DNA of 27,632 bases from Chloroflexota bacterium (GCA_021812735.1 JAKAMV010000030.1:1-27632); one strand, 5' to 3'; shown: positions 1-8,803, numbered from the stretch's first letter. A program made the numbers and translations. Notes: generated by a model from the sequence alone, not told the origin.

Positions 1-1
1 C

Positions 2-1030
<1,029 letters not shown>

Positions 1031-1036
1031 GGGGGC

Positions 1037-1054
1037 GCGGCGGGGCCCCGCCGC
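1037..1054. terminator. Perfect 18-bp GC palindrome between convergent genes
   Basis: GCGGCGGGGCCCCGCCGC is a perfect palindrome, with imperfect pairing continuing outward for about four more bases. It sits 7 bp after the lyase stop and 20 bp after the stop of the convergent propeller gene. There is no T-tract, so it is not a textbook intrinsic terminator. Its place between convergent genes suggests a bidirectional stop or 3'-end barrier. Confidence 0.5.
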
Positions 1055-1073
1055 CCTCACGTTCATCCGCGGC

Positions 1074-3353
1074 TCAGGGCGCGGGCAGCCAGTCGCCGAC
1101 CTGGGACCACGACGCGCCGCGGTCAGGGCTGCGCATGAGCCGGCTCTCCGTGGTCGTGAGGGTCGCGTTCAGCCAGCCGGACTGGACCACGTACCACGGC
1201 CCGTTGGACAGGATGGCTGCCCCGCTGGTGGTGAAGGCGTCGAACTGGCCCGGCGGACACGCGGTCCAGGTCCGGCCGCCGTCGGCGGTGCGGAGCGTCG
1301 ATCCGCGCTGGCCGGTGATGAAGCCGCTGCCGTCGGCGGCCATGGCGATCGTCGCGAGGTAGTCGGATGACGTGATGGTCCCGACGTCCTTCAGGCCGCC
1401 CGGCATGTCGATCCGCGCCCGCCACGACCAGGTGCGGCCGGCGTCGGTCGTCTCCATCACGGCCTTCAGGCCCGAGCCGGCCCCGATCACACTCGAGCAC
1501 CCGACCCAGCCGCGACTCGCCGAGACGAAGCTGACCGAGACCGGGTCGAACGCAGCGCACGGGCGGGCGTCCGGGAGCGGCGTCCACGTGGCGCCGCCGT
1601 CACTCGTCGCGTAGATCGCGGTGCCGAGGCCGGGGCCGGTCCCACCGCCCGCCGAGGGCGCCTCGGGACCGACGCCGAACCCGTGGACCGCGTCACCGAA
1701 CGAGATCGACGTGAGGTTGGCATGCCCAACGACCGTCCACGTCGCCCCGCCATCGTCGCTGCGCTCGACCGAGCCCGCGCACGCGGCATTGCCGGGTGCG
1801 GCGTCTGGCGGGCAGGTCAGCACGTCGGTCCACGCACTCGGGCCGCTGACCGCGAGCGCCACGGCCGCGCCGCCGCCGAGCGGCGACACGGACCAGCTGC
1901 CGCCCCCGTCCCCGGTGTGCCAGGCGTAGGCGGTCGTGGCGTCGCCGCCGACCGCGATTCCGTGCGCCGGGTCGGTGAACGCCACTGCGTCCGGCGTCGC
2001 GGGCTGGGGTGGCTCGGACGGCGTGGGTGTCGGGCTGGCGCCCGGTGCCGGCAGCCGGCCGAACTGCGTGTAGGGCTTCCACGTGCTGCCGTTGTAGAAC
2101 CCGAGGTTGAACGTCGCGGCCGTGTTCGACGACGTCGCGTCGACTGTCAGGGCGAAGAGGCCGCCATCGGTGGTGATGGCCGCGCCCGGCCACTGCATGC
2201 TCCCGGCTGCGTCGCCCAGGGGCAGCCGCGTCCAGGTGGTGCCGCCGTCGGTGGTGCGGATCAGGCCCTCGTTCCACAGCCAGGCGATGCCCGTGCCGTC
2301 CCGGAGCATCTCGATGCCACGGAATAGGCCGGCGAGCGGCACGTCTCCCAGCGCGGCGGTGCCGTCCATCTCGACGCGGGACCGCACCTGCCACGTCGAA
2401 CCGCCGTCGGAGGTGGCGACCACCTCTTTCGAGCTGTTCCCCACCGCCGATTCGCCGCTGCCGCAAGCGGCCCAGCCGTGCTGAGCGTCGGTGAAGCTCA
2501 CGGCCAGCGGGAAGAACGCGGGCTCACAGGGTGCCACGGGTGTCTCGACCCAGGTCCGTCCTCCGTCCGTCGTCGTGACCAGATGGAGCGATGCAGGCGA
2601 CGATGGGGCGATCGCCCAGCCCTCCGTCGCTGAGACGAACGTCAGCGAGATCACCGCGGTTGTGTCGATGACCCGCCAGGTGGCGCCCGATTCGTCGCTG
2701 GCCAGCACGGCCGGCGTGCACGGGCCATCGATGCCCGCGCACGAGGCGCTCGCCCAGGCCCGCGTGCCGACCATCGCGGCGGCGTCGAGCGGCGGGGCGT
2801 CGACCGGGACGGCCGTCCAGTCCTGCCCCTCGTTGGAGGTTGCCCAGACGGCCCCCTTGCCGCCGTCCTCGCCCACGACGATGCCCTGGTTGCGGTCCGC
2901 GAACGCCATCGCATGCTGGGCGCTGCCTGCACCGGCCGACCCCGGCGATGCGCTCCCGGAGGGGCGCACGGACGGCTCCGGCGAGCCGGGCGTGGTCGAG
3001 GGGGTCGACGCCGTGCCCGACGGTCCCGCGACCGATGTCGTCGGCGACGCCTGGGCGGGCTGGCTCGAGAGGCGGTTGACCGCCAGCCCCGCCATCGCCA
3101 GCAGGATGACCGCGGCCGCCAGCGCGACGGACGGCCCGACCTGCACGCGGCTGCGCTGGGCGACCATGCGGACCGGCGCCACGGGAACCCGGCCGACGGG
3201 CGCGTCATCATGCCGCTCGCCGCCGCCCGAGAGGCGCGACCGGACGCTTGCGGCCAGGCGGACGGGCACGGGGTCTGGGTCGAGCTGCCGGTAGTGTCGC
3301 CGGAGCAGCGCCTCGAGCCCGGGTTCGTCGAGGCCATCGCGATGGTCGGTCAT
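1074..3353 (-). CDS. Membrane-anchored protein with two tandem Asp-box (YCF48/BNR-like) modules; probable anti-sigma-associated
   Basis: A 759-residue protein with one membrane helix (about residues 76-93), a cytoplasmic N-terminus of about 75 residues, a Ser/Pro/Thr/Gly-rich linker (about 100-146), and a large extracytoplasmic part. That part holds eleven Asp-box-like motifs of the S/T-x-D-x-G-x-T/S-W kind, for example SDGGSTW, TDGGTTW and SDDGGATW. It splits into two related modules (about 147-438 and 455-759) joined by a Pro/Thr linker; cysteines recur at matching places. The start is the ATG at 3353, which overlaps the stop of the upstream sigma-factor gene as ATGA. The frame runs further upstream to 3749, but that part is only the shadow of the sigma gene. 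The pairing with an ECF sigma factor and the topology suggest a membrane-bound regulator or sensor of that sigma factor. No classical zinc anti-sigma motif is seen, so this role is inferred. Confidence 0.85.
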   Translation of the reverse strand: MTDHRDGLDEPGLEALLRRHYRQLDPDPVPVRLAASVRSRLSGGGERHDDAPVGRVPVAPVRMVAQRSRVQVGPSVALAAAVILLAMAGLAVNRLSSQPAQASPTTSVAGPSGTASTPSTTPGSPEPSVRPSGSASPGSAGAGSAQHAMAFADRNQGIVVGEDGGKGAVWATSNEGQDWTAVPVDAPPLDAAAMVGTRAWASASCAGIDGPCTPAVLASDESGATWRVIDTTAVISLTFVSATEGWAIAPSSPASLHLVTTTDGGRTWVETPVAPCEPAFFPLAVSFTDAQHGWAACGSGESAVGNSSKEVVATSDGGSTWQVRSRVEMDGTAALGDVPLAGLFRGIEMLRDGTGIAWLWNEGLIRTTDGGTTWTRLPLGDAAGSMQWPGAAITTDGGLFALTVDATSSNTAATFNLGFYNGSTWKPYTQFGRLPAPGASPTPTPSEPPQPATPDAVAFTDPAHGIAVGGDATTAYAWHTGDGGGSWSVSPLGGGAAVALAVSGPSAWTDVLTCPPDAAPGNAACAGSVERSDDGGATWTVVGHANLTSISFGDAVHGFGVGPEAPSAGGGTGPGLGTAIYATSDGGATWTPLPDARPCAAFDPVSVSFVSASRGWVGCSSVIGAGSGLKAVMETTDAGRTWSWRARIDMPGGLKDVGTITSSDYLATIAMAADGSGFITGQRGSTLRTADGGRTWTACPPGQFDAFTTSGAAILSNGPWYVVQSGWLNATLTTTESRLMRSPDRGASWSQVGDWLPAP

Positions 3354-3934
3354 CGTCGCGCCTCCTGTGAGCCGGGCGCCACGCCGCGCTCGGCCTCGAT
3401 CGCGACACGCGCTGCCGCGAGGGCGTCGCGGAGCCGCGTCTTGGCGGTGCCCTCGGGGATCCCGAGGCGGTCCGCGATCACGGGCACCGTCAGGTCGGCG
3501 CCGAAGCGGAGCGCGAGGACCACCTGGAAGTCGGGCTTCAGCCGGCGGATCGCCCGGCCGACCTCGTCTCTCTCGTCGGCCGTGGCATCGCGGATCGTGG
3601 GGTCGGCAACGTCGTCCGCAAGAGCCGCGCTCGCCGTTCGCGGTCTGCTGGTCCGACGACGGAGCTCGTCGCGGCAGGCGTTGACGACGATCCGGCCGAA
3701 CCACGCCGGGGCGGCGGCGGTGTCGCGCAAGCCCAACCTCCCGGCCCATGCGCGGGCGGCCGCATCCTGGACGGCATCCTCGGCGGCAGCGGGGTCACCA
3801 AGAATCCAGGTCGCCACCCGGTGCGCCTGGTCGAGCCCCCCGATGATCAGCTCCACGAACGTCGCCTCGTCGATCGCCGTCGGCTCCTTCGGCCTCTCGC
3901 CCCACAGCGCCGCCCCCCTGGCGTCGCTGTCCAC
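3350..3934 (-). CDS. ECF-type RNA polymerase sigma factor
   Basis: A 194-residue sigma-70 family extracytoplasmic-function factor. Region 2 spans about residues 21-96 (DQAHRVATWILGDPAAAEDA then AWFGRIVVNACRDELRRR), the promoter-melting and -10 recognition region. Region 4 spans about 122-175, with the helix-turn-helix TVPVIADRLGIPEGTAKTRL for -35 recognition. The first available start is GTG at 3934; the nearby ATG at 3936 is in another frame. No clear SD precedes it, so a slightly different start is possible. Its stop overlaps the start of the membrane propeller gene by four bases, implying translational coupling and joint regulation, as is usual for ECF factors with a membrane partner. The target promoters cannot be told from the window. 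Confidence 0.9.
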   Translation of the reverse strand: MDSDARGAALWGERPKEPTAIDEATFVELIIGGLDQAHRVATWILGDPAAAEDAVQDAAARAWAGRLGLRDTAAAPAWFGRIVVNACRDELRRRTSRPRTASAALADDVADPTIRDATADERDEVGRAIRRLKPDFQVVLALRFGADLTVPVIADRLGIPEGTAKTRLRDALAAARVAIEAERGVAPGSQEARR

Positions 3935-4046
3935 ATTGACGCACGGACGCCCGCGAATCGATTGGCAGGGCGCGGACCGCGTCCTCCGGCGAGCATCGCG
4001 GACCCGCGAGCCGGCCCTCGTGCTCGCGAGGCGCCGCTGGCTGCGC

Positions 4047-4052
4047 TAGGGT
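4047..4052 (+). promoter_or_regulatory. Candidate -10 box of a leaderless start
   Basis: TAGGGT is followed by exactly six bases and then the ATG at 4059. This spacing places the transcription start at or next to the start codon. No good -35 is visible. An AGGG inside the box could also serve as a weak SD, so the leaderless reading is tentative. Confidence 0.35.
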
Positions 4053-4058
4053 CGCAGC

Positions 4059-4847
4059 ATGCAGCTGCCGCTCGTGCTCCGCGTCGACCGGGACGTCGCG
4101 CCCGGAGTGGTCGTGTTCACGCTCAACCGCCCGGCGGCGCGCAACGCGATCGACGATGCGCTGCTCGACGCCCTGCTGGCGGCGATCCGCTCCCTGGAGG
4201 ACGAACCTGCCGCCCGCGTCCTGGTGCTGACCGGTGCGGGCGCGGCCGCGTTCTCGGCGGGCATGGACCTGCGCGAGCGGGCGGGCTTCTCGGATGCGCA
4301 GCTGGCCGGTCAGCACGGGCGAATCGTGGCGCTCATGACGGAACTCACGGAGCTGCAGATGCCCACGATCGCCGCGGTCGAGGGGTTCTGCCTCGGCGGC
4401 GGGTTCGAGCTGGCGCTGGCCTGCGACCTGATCGTGGCGGCGCGCGACTCGGTCTTCGGCCTGCCGGAGACCCGGGTGGGGATCTTCCCCGGCGGCGGCG
4501 CAGCCCGGCTGCTGATGTGGAGCGTGGGGTCGGCCCGGGCGCGCGATCTGATCCTCACCGGCCGCCGCCTGTCCGGCGGGGAGGCCGAGGCGTGGGGATT
4601 GGTGGCCCGGCTGGCCGAGCCCGGCGGGGCACTCGAGGCGGCGCTCGCGCTGGCTCGCGACCTCGTCGAGGCGGCCCCGCTCGGGCTGCGTGAGGGCAAG
4701 CGGGCGATCCGCACCGCTGCGGGCTCGCTCCGCGACGGACAGGCCGCCGAGGACGCCATGTACGACGTGGTCGTCCGCTCCGAGGACCGCTGCGAGGGCT
4801 TTCGCGCATTCGTCGAGAAGCGCGCGCCGCGGTGGCGTGGCCGCTGA
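4059..4847 (+). CDS. Enoyl-CoA hydratase/isomerase family protein (crotonase fold)
   Basis: A 262-residue crotonase-family enzyme acting on acyl-CoA thioesters, most likely adding water to an enoyl-CoA in fatty-acid or aromatic-acid breakdown. The N-terminal TLNRPAARNAI, the oxyanion-hole segment AFSAGMDL (about 65-71), and EGFCLGGGFELALACD (about 108-123) are typical. Both catalytic glutamates of the hydratases are in place: Glu117 in GGFEL and Glu137 in LPETRVG. That supports hydratase rather than a diverged isomerase or thioesterase, though substrate choice cannot be read. Length is normal for the family. It stands alone on the plus strand, divergent from the sigma-factor gene and 84 bp before the ArsR-type regulator, whose own promoter lies in that gap. 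Confidence 0.92.
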   Translation: MQLPLVLRVDRDVAPGVVVFTLNRPAARNAIDDALLDALLAAIRSLEDEPAARVLVLTGAGAAAFSAGMDLRERAGFSDAQLAGQHGRIVALMTELTELQMPTIAAVEGFCLGGGFELALACDLIVAARDSVFGLPETRVGIFPGGGAARLLMWSVGSARARDLILTGRRLSGGEAEAWGLVARLAEPGGALEAALALARDLVEAAPLGLREGKRAIRTAAGSLRDGQAAEDAMYDVVVRSEDRCEGFRAFVEKRAPRWRGR

Positions 4848-4865
4848 CCTGCTGCATGAGCAGCC

Positions 4866-4893
4866 TTGACACGTCCCGTGCAGCTCCTATAGT
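4866..4893 (+). promoter_or_regulatory. Near-consensus sigma-70 promoter of the ArsR-type gene
   Basis: TTGACA (4866-4871) and TATAGT (4888-4893) are separated by 16 bp, the best housekeeping-type promoter in the window. The -10 box overlaps the repeated motif at 4889-4901, so a protein bound there would block RNA polymerase. A CTAT-N6-ATAG inverted repeat (4887-4900) covers the same site. Confidence 0.7.
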
Positions 4894-4901
4894 TCGATAG
4901 T
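4889..4901 (+). repeat. Operator-like repeat, copy 1
   Basis: ATAGTTCGATAGT matches copy 2 at 5296-5308 in 12 of 13 bases, and ATGAG follows shortly after both. It overlaps the -10 box of the regulator gene. The likely reading is an autoregulatory operator for the ArsR-type protein. Confidence 0.5.
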
Positions 4902-4902
4902 C

Positions 4903-4935
4903 ATGAGAATGTCGTTGAATCGACCGGGCCGATGA
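4903..4935 (+). other. Possible 10-codon leader ORF ending in ATGA at the regulator start
   Basis: ATG at 4903 opens the reading frame MRMSLNRPGR, whose TGA stop overlaps the regulator's ATG at 4932. It would begin within a few bases of the expected transcription start, so it could be translated nearly leaderless and couple to the regulator, which has no clear SD of its own. It is too short to support by codon usage. Confidence 0.3.
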
Positions 4936-5255
4936 CCGCCACCCGATCCCGCCCGACGGACCTGGCGCGCGTCTTCAAGGCGCTCGGCGACCCGTCGCGG
5001 CTCGCCATCTACGAAGTCGTCCGTCGTGTCGCGGACCCGGCCGGGGGCCACACGCCAGGCGAGATCGAGAACACGATCTCGCAGATCGCCGCCAGCTTCG
5101 ACCTCAGCCTCTCGACGGTGTCACACCACATCAAGGAGCTCCGCAACGCGGGGCTGATCCGCTGCGAACGGCGCGGCCAGAGCATCTTCTGCTCGGCTGA
5201 CCCCGAGGTCCTCGAGCAGGTCCGATCGTTCCTCGAGGGTCCGCGCACAGCCTGA
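4932..5255 (+). CDS. ArsR-family winged-helix transcriptional regulator
   Basis: A 107-residue winged helix-turn-helix protein. LARVFKALGDPSRLAIYEVV (residues 11-30) is the classic ArsR entry helix, and QIAASFDLSLSTVSHHIKEL (51-70) the recognition region, followed by the wing AGLIRCERRGQSIF. It has cysteines at 78 and 87 but not the ELCVCDL metal site of ArsR/SmtB, so a metal-sensing role is not supported. The start at 4932 is chosen because the domain begins right after it; upstream ATGs are in another frame. It has its own promoter with an overlapping repeat that recurs before the downstream membrane-protein gene. It therefore probably represses itself and that gene, a small two-gene regulon. 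Confidence 0.9.
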   Translation: MTATRSRPTDLARVFKALGDPSRLAIYEVVRRVADPAGGHTPGEIENTISQIAASFDLSLSTVSHHIKELRNAGLIRCERRGQSIFCSADPEVLEQVRSFLEGPRTA

Positions 5256-5295
5256 CGCATCGGCCGACTCGGCTCAGTGGCCGCTCCGCGAGCGA

Positions 5296-5308
5296 ATAGT
5301 TCGACAGT
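5296..5308 (+). repeat. Operator-like repeat, copy 2
   Basis: ATAGTTCGACAGT, 12 of 13 bases identical to the copy in front of the ArsR-type gene. It overlaps AATAGT (5295-5300), a possible -10 box, 38 bp upstream of the membrane-protein start. It suggests that the adjacent regulator also controls this gene. Confidence 0.5.
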
Positions 5309-5311
5309 TCG

Positions 5312-5329
5312 ATGAGTCTGCAAGCATGA
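5312..5329 (+). other. Possible 5-codon leader ORF after repeat copy 2
   Basis: ATG AGT CTG CAA GCA TGA encodes MSLQA, and its stop overlaps an ATG at 5326 that is in frame with the membrane-protein gene. The layout mirrors the mini-ORF after repeat copy 1. It is too short for coding statistics. Confidence 0.2.
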
Positions 5330-5346
5330 GGGAGAGGAGAGCGCCG

Positions 5347-5721
5347 ATGGAACCCATGGAGACAACCGGGACCACACTCGAGGACCGCTTCCAGACGGCA
5401 GTCGAGGGGGCGCTGCTGCTCCTCGTCGCGGCACTGTGCCTGCCCACCGGCGCCGGCGAGTTCGCGGCCGTCGCCGCGGCCGGCGGGCTCCTGCTGCTGC
5501 TCAACGTCGGGCGACTCGTCGCGGGCGTGCGACCTCGCTGGTTCTCGGTGACAGTCGGCGGGTGGGCGGTGATCTGCGGCACCTTCGCGCTGGCGGGCAT
5601 GCGGCTCAACGCGATCGCCGTGCTCTTCTTGCTCCTCGGCGTCGCGGCCCTCGGCTCGGCCGCGCTCGACGGTCGGGGAACGCTGAGCTTGGACCGGCGG
5701 CGCCACGCCCAAGGCGGCTGA
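5347..5721 (+). CDS. Small four-helix membrane protein
   Basis: A 124-residue hydrophobic protein of unknown function. Four membrane segments can be seen, at about residues 20-33, 36-60, 66-84 and 87-106, with a charged C-terminal tail. It has no enzyme motif. The start at 5347 is chosen because a strong purine-rich SD (GGAGAGGAG, 5331-5339) sits seven bases upstream; the in-frame ATG at 5326 would give 131 residues and is the alternative. The repeat it shares with the ArsR-type promoter suggests control by that regulator. It resembles the short four-helix proteins common in high-GC soil bacteria, but I do not recognise a family. Its 3' end faces the methyltransferase gene across 37 bp. Confidence 0.75.
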   Translation: MEPMETTGTTLEDRFQTAVEGALLLLVAALCLPTGAGEFAAVAAAGGLLLLLNVGRLVAGVRPRWFSVTVGGWAVICGTFALAGMRLNAIAVLFLLLGVAALGSAALDGRGTLSLDRRRHAQGG

Positions 5722-5758
5722 CGACGCAGGCCTCAGCGGCGGATCGAAGCGCGGCCGA

Positions 5759-7231
5759 TCAGATACCCCCGAAGCCCTCCGGCAGGCCCGGCAGCGCGTC
5801 GCCCAGCCCGAACGTCGCGCCGGCCTCGCGCACCCGGGCGGCCATCGCGCCCGCGACGGCGGCGTCGAGCTCGGGCAGCGGGTGCGTCGCGAGGATCTCC
5901 TCGACGCGACCGCGCGCCCGACCGAATGCGTCCTCGCCGCCTGCGTCGAGCCACGCCCGGCGTGACCGGCGGTCGAGGATCGGCGACGGGAGGAACTGCT
6001 CGGACTTGAACAGCCGCCGCGTCTCCGACAGCTCGAGGAACCGGCCTTCGGGCCCCGCCGCCTCGAACGACGCCGTGGCCAGCGTCTCGGTGGGCGTGCC
6101 GATGCCGCGGAGCAGCCGCTGGGCCATGCCGATGGCGTCGGCGTCGATGACCAGCTTCTCCGCGCTCTGCGCCAGCAGGAAATCCAGCATCCCCGGTCCC
6201 GAGATGAGGTCCACGCCCGCGAGCGCGCCCACGAGCGCGGTCATGCCGGTCTCCAGGCCTGCCTGCGCGTCCACGATCTTCGAGTCCGTGGCGCCCATGT
6301 AGGCGTGGGTCGGGAGGCCCAGCCGATGGCCCACCGCGGCGTACCCGCCGTCGATCATCGCGGTCTCGATGGCGCCCATCGGCGTGGCACCCGTCCGCAT
6401 GTCCACGATCGCCGGGGCGCCGCCCCACACGATCGGCGCGCCCGGGGCAGCCAATTGGTGGAGCACGATGCCCGCCAGACACTCTGCCGCGTGCTGGACG
6501 ATGGCGCCGATGAGGGTCACCGGCGCGGCCACGCCGGCCAGCGGCATCGAGACCATCTCGGCGGGGACGCCAGCCCGACCGAGGTCCATGATGTTCCGGC
6601 AGGCGAACTCGGACCAGGTGAGCGGCGGCGAGGGGCACACGTCGAACACCGCGCGCGGCCTGTCGGCGAGGGCCTGGCGGCCGCCCGCGTCGAGCGCCAG
6701 GAGATCGACCATGACGCCCGAGCCGCGCGGCGTGAACGCCCCGGTGACGACCGGCTTGTCCGAGCTGGCCAGACACACGAGCAGCCGGTACAGGTCGCCG
6801 ATCTCGGTGGGGACGTCGTGGCACACGATGGCCGTTGACACGGCGTCAAAGGCGGGGAGGGCGTCGGCCACGCGGGTGATCCGCGCCAGGTCGGCGGCCA
6901 TCGACTGGCGCGTCTCGAGGGTGTCCGGGTCCAGCACGGCCACGCCCGACGACCCCGGGTCGAAGTGGACGGCGCCGGAGCCGTAGCGGACCGCCGGCGT
7001 GCCGTCGCGCGCATAGAGGTCGAACGCGTGGGGGACCGTGTCCAGCGCCCGCTGGACCATCGCATCGGGGATGTGGACACGGTTGCCGTCGGCCGTCCCG
7101 CCGGCGCCGGTCAGGACGCGGACCGCCTCAGGCTCCTCGACCTTCACGCCGGGGACGGCCAGCAGTGCCAGCGCCTCGTCGACGACGCGGTCGATGAGGG
7201 CGGGCTCGAGAAGCTCGAAGCGGGGTCGCAT
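5759..7231 (-). CDS. MttB-family methyltransferase 1 (non-pyrrolysine trimethylamine methyltransferase superfamily)
   Basis: A 490-residue member of the MttB superfamily (COG5598), corrinoid-dependent methyltransferases that take a methyl group from trimethylamine or quaternary amines such as glycine betaine, proline betaine or carnitine. Family features are the N-terminal RPRFELLEP, the FDPGSSGVAVLDPDTLETR segment, and the central TIM-barrel stretch with IVWGGAPAIVDMRTGATPMG. Length equals the family norm. The reading frame has no internal amber codon, so it belongs to the non-pyrrolysine branch whose substrates are mostly quaternary amines. It lies downstream of the second MttB homologue and the corrinoid protein, 97 bp after the former, with a hairpin in the gap. 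An SD (GGAG) precedes its ATG. It is clearly a diverged paralogue of its neighbour, so the two may have different substrates. Confidence 0.9.
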   Translation of the reverse strand: MRPRFELLEPALIDRVVDEALALLAVPGVKVEEPEAVRVLTGAGGTADGNRVHIPDAMVQRALDTVPHAFDLYARDGTPAVRYGSGAVHFDPGSSGVAVLDPDTLETRQSMAADLARITRVADALPAFDAVSTAIVCHDVPTEIGDLYRLLVCLASSDKPVVTGAFTPRGSGVMVDLLALDAGGRQALADRPRAVFDVCPSPPLTWSEFACRNIMDLGRAGVPAEMVSMPLAGVAAPVTLIGAIVQHAAECLAGIVLHQLAAPGAPIVWGGAPAIVDMRTGATPMGAIETAMIDGGYAAVGHRLGLPTHAYMGATDSKIVDAQAGLETGMTALVGALAGVDLISGPGMLDFLLAQSAEKLVIDADAIGMAQRLLRGIGTPTETLATASFEAAGPEGRFLELSETRRLFKSEQFLPSPILDRRSRRAWLDAGGEDAFGRARGRVEEILATHPLPELDAAVAGAMAARVREAGATFGLGDALPGLPEGFGGI

Positions 7232-7296
7232 TGGCGGTCTCCGGAGTGGCAGGGGAGGTGGCGCCCGGCCGGACAGGCGATCGGGCGGCGGATCAG

Positions 7297-7318
7297 GCCG
7301 CGACGGGTCCGTCGCGGC
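7297..7318 (-). other. Intercistronic hairpin between the two MttB-family genes
   Basis: GCCGCGACGG and CCGTCGCGGC form a 10-bp perfect inverted repeat around two bases, 10 bp after the upstream methyltransferase stop on the minus strand. No T-tract follows. It may be an attenuating terminator or an mRNA-stabilising structure that sets the ratio of the two methyltransferases. Confidence 0.55.
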
Positions 7319-7328
7319 GGGAGCAGCG

Positions 7329-8792
7329 TCAGCGGGCGAGCGCCGCCTTGTGGTGGCGCTCGATGAGGCTCGCCAGCTCGCGGTCGACGGCGGGGTCGAG
7401 CGGCTCGGGCTGATGGTTCTTGATCAGGGATCGCGCCCGCTCGAGCGCCTCGCGGTGGTACTTGTCCGGGTCGTCGTGCCACTGGCCGTACGTGCGCCGG
7501 TCCATGTAGCTGGCCTTCCAGAGGCCCTTCATCGCCTGGCGCGTGTGGGGCAGCGTGAGGTACTCGCCGCCGGGGCCGACCTCGGCGATCGCCCCGAGCG
7601 ACAGTGCTTCGTCGTCGAACGGGATGCCCCGCAGCATCGCCTCCACGATGGACGCGATCTCCGCGTCGAGGATCATCTGCTCGAACGACCAGATCCGCGA
7701 TCCGTGGAGCAGGCCAACGCCGAGCAGCATGTCGGACCCGGCGACGGACGCCATGAACGCCGACAGCCCGTTCTCGAGGCCGGCCTGCCAGCCAGACCGC
7801 TTGTCGCCGGTCGCGAACGCGCCCATCGAGAGCGGCACGTTGTAGAAGTCGGCCAGCTCGTTGGTCGCCGCCCCGAACAGGAAGTCCTCGGGACCGCCGC
7901 CCGTGTAGGCCCCCGACCGCAGGTCCATGGCCGTCTGGGCCGCGGCGTAGTAGACGGGCGAGCCGGGGTAGGCGAGCTGCATGAGCGCCATCGCCGAGAC
8001 CACCTCGGCGTTGCCCACGACCAGCGAGCCGGCGATGGTCGCCGGCCCGGAGAACGCGCACGACGCCATCGTCATGAAGCCCACCGGGACCCCCGCCTCG
8101 GCGGCGACGAGGGACGCCTCGATCGGGCCGCCGTCGTGGGCGAGCGGGCTGATCGTGCACTGCATGAGCGACAGCACCGGCCGCCGGCGGAGCGCGTCGC
8201 GCCCGCCAGCGACGATCGCGGCCATCTCGATCGCGGTGCGCGCATCCTCGGCGGTGACGACGGTCTCGGTCTGGACGTGCTTGGTGGAGTTGCGCCAGAC
8301 CGCCAGCAGCTCCTCGTGGGTGCGCGTCGCCGGGTCGGCGTCCTGCGCGGACACGGCCACCCAGTGGAAGTCCACCTGGTCGAGCGCGTCCGCGACGCGG
8401 GCGATGTCGGCGACGTCGGCGAGCGTCGAGCGGCGGACCTCGAGCGTCCACGGGTCGAGGACCTCGATGCCGCAGCCGTCGGTCGCGACGTGCACGTGGT
8501 GGCCGTCGAGCGCGAGGTCCTGGGCCGGGTTGCGCGCTGCCAGCGTGTAGGCGGGCGGGGCCGTCCGCAGGGCGGCCTCGATGATGTGCGCGGGGACCTT
8601 GACGATGCTGGTCGCCCGATCGACGGTGGCGCCGTGGGCCGCCCAGATGTCGAGCGCCCGTTCTGACGGGAACCGCACGCCGACCTTCTCGATCACCTCG
8701 AGGGTCGCCTCGTGGACGCGTCGAATCGCGGCGGGCGAGAGCACCTCGAGGCGAGGGCGCACGCCAGCAGCCGCTGCCGAAGCCGTGTTCAT
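7329..8792 (-). CDS. MttB-family methyltransferase 2 (non-pyrrolysine)
   Basis: A 487-residue MttB-superfamily methyltransferase. RPRLEVLSPAAIRRVHEATL at residues 12-31 is a typical family entry; the TDGCGIEVLDPWTLEVRRST region and the segment around AMDLRSGAYTGGGPE, at the place of the barrel motif in its paralogue, follow. It is expected to transfer a methyl group from an N-methylated substrate to the Co(I) corrinoid protein encoded just upstream. The start at 8792 is set by a strong SD (GGAGG, five bases before ATG) and by where homology begins; the frame's open extension to 8999 runs back into the corrinoid gene and is not used. No in-frame amber codon is present, so it is not a pyrrolysine enzyme. 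As the MttB gene closest to the corrinoid gene, it is probably the main partner. Confidence 0.92.
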   Translation of the reverse strand: MNTASAAAAGVRPRLEVLSPAAIRRVHEATLEVIEKVGVRFPSERALDIWAAHGATVDRATSIVKVPAHIIEAALRTAPPAYTLAARNPAQDLALDGHHVHVATDGCGIEVLDPWTLEVRRSTLADVADIARVADALDQVDFHWVAVSAQDADPATRTHEELLAVWRNSTKHVQTETVVTAEDARTAIEMAAIVAGGRDALRRRPVLSLMQCTISPLAHDGGPIEASLVAAEAGVPVGFMTMASCAFSGPATIAGSLVVGNAEVVSAMALMQLAYPGSPVYYAAAQTAMDLRSGAYTGGGPEDFLFGAATNELADFYNVPLSMGAFATGDKRSGWQAGLENGLSAFMASVAGSDMLLGVGLLHGSRIWSFEQMILDAEIASIVEAMLRGIPFDDEALSLGAIAEVGPGGEYLTLPHTRQAMKGLWKASYMDRRTYGQWHDDPDKYHREALERARSLIKNHQPEPLDPAVDRELASLIERHHKAALAR

Positions 8793-8803
8793 GTGTGCCT
8801 CCG

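Noticed and set aside
3354..3749. N-terminal extension of the propeller protein
   Set aside because: This part overlaps the sigma-factor gene in another frame and reads as Arg/Pro-rich shadow; the ATG at 3353 with ATGA overlap is the better start.
5759..8792. Pyrrolysine (in-frame amber) codons in the MttB-family genes
   Set aside because: Both reading frames are continuous at full family length, so both belong to the non-pyrrolysine branch.
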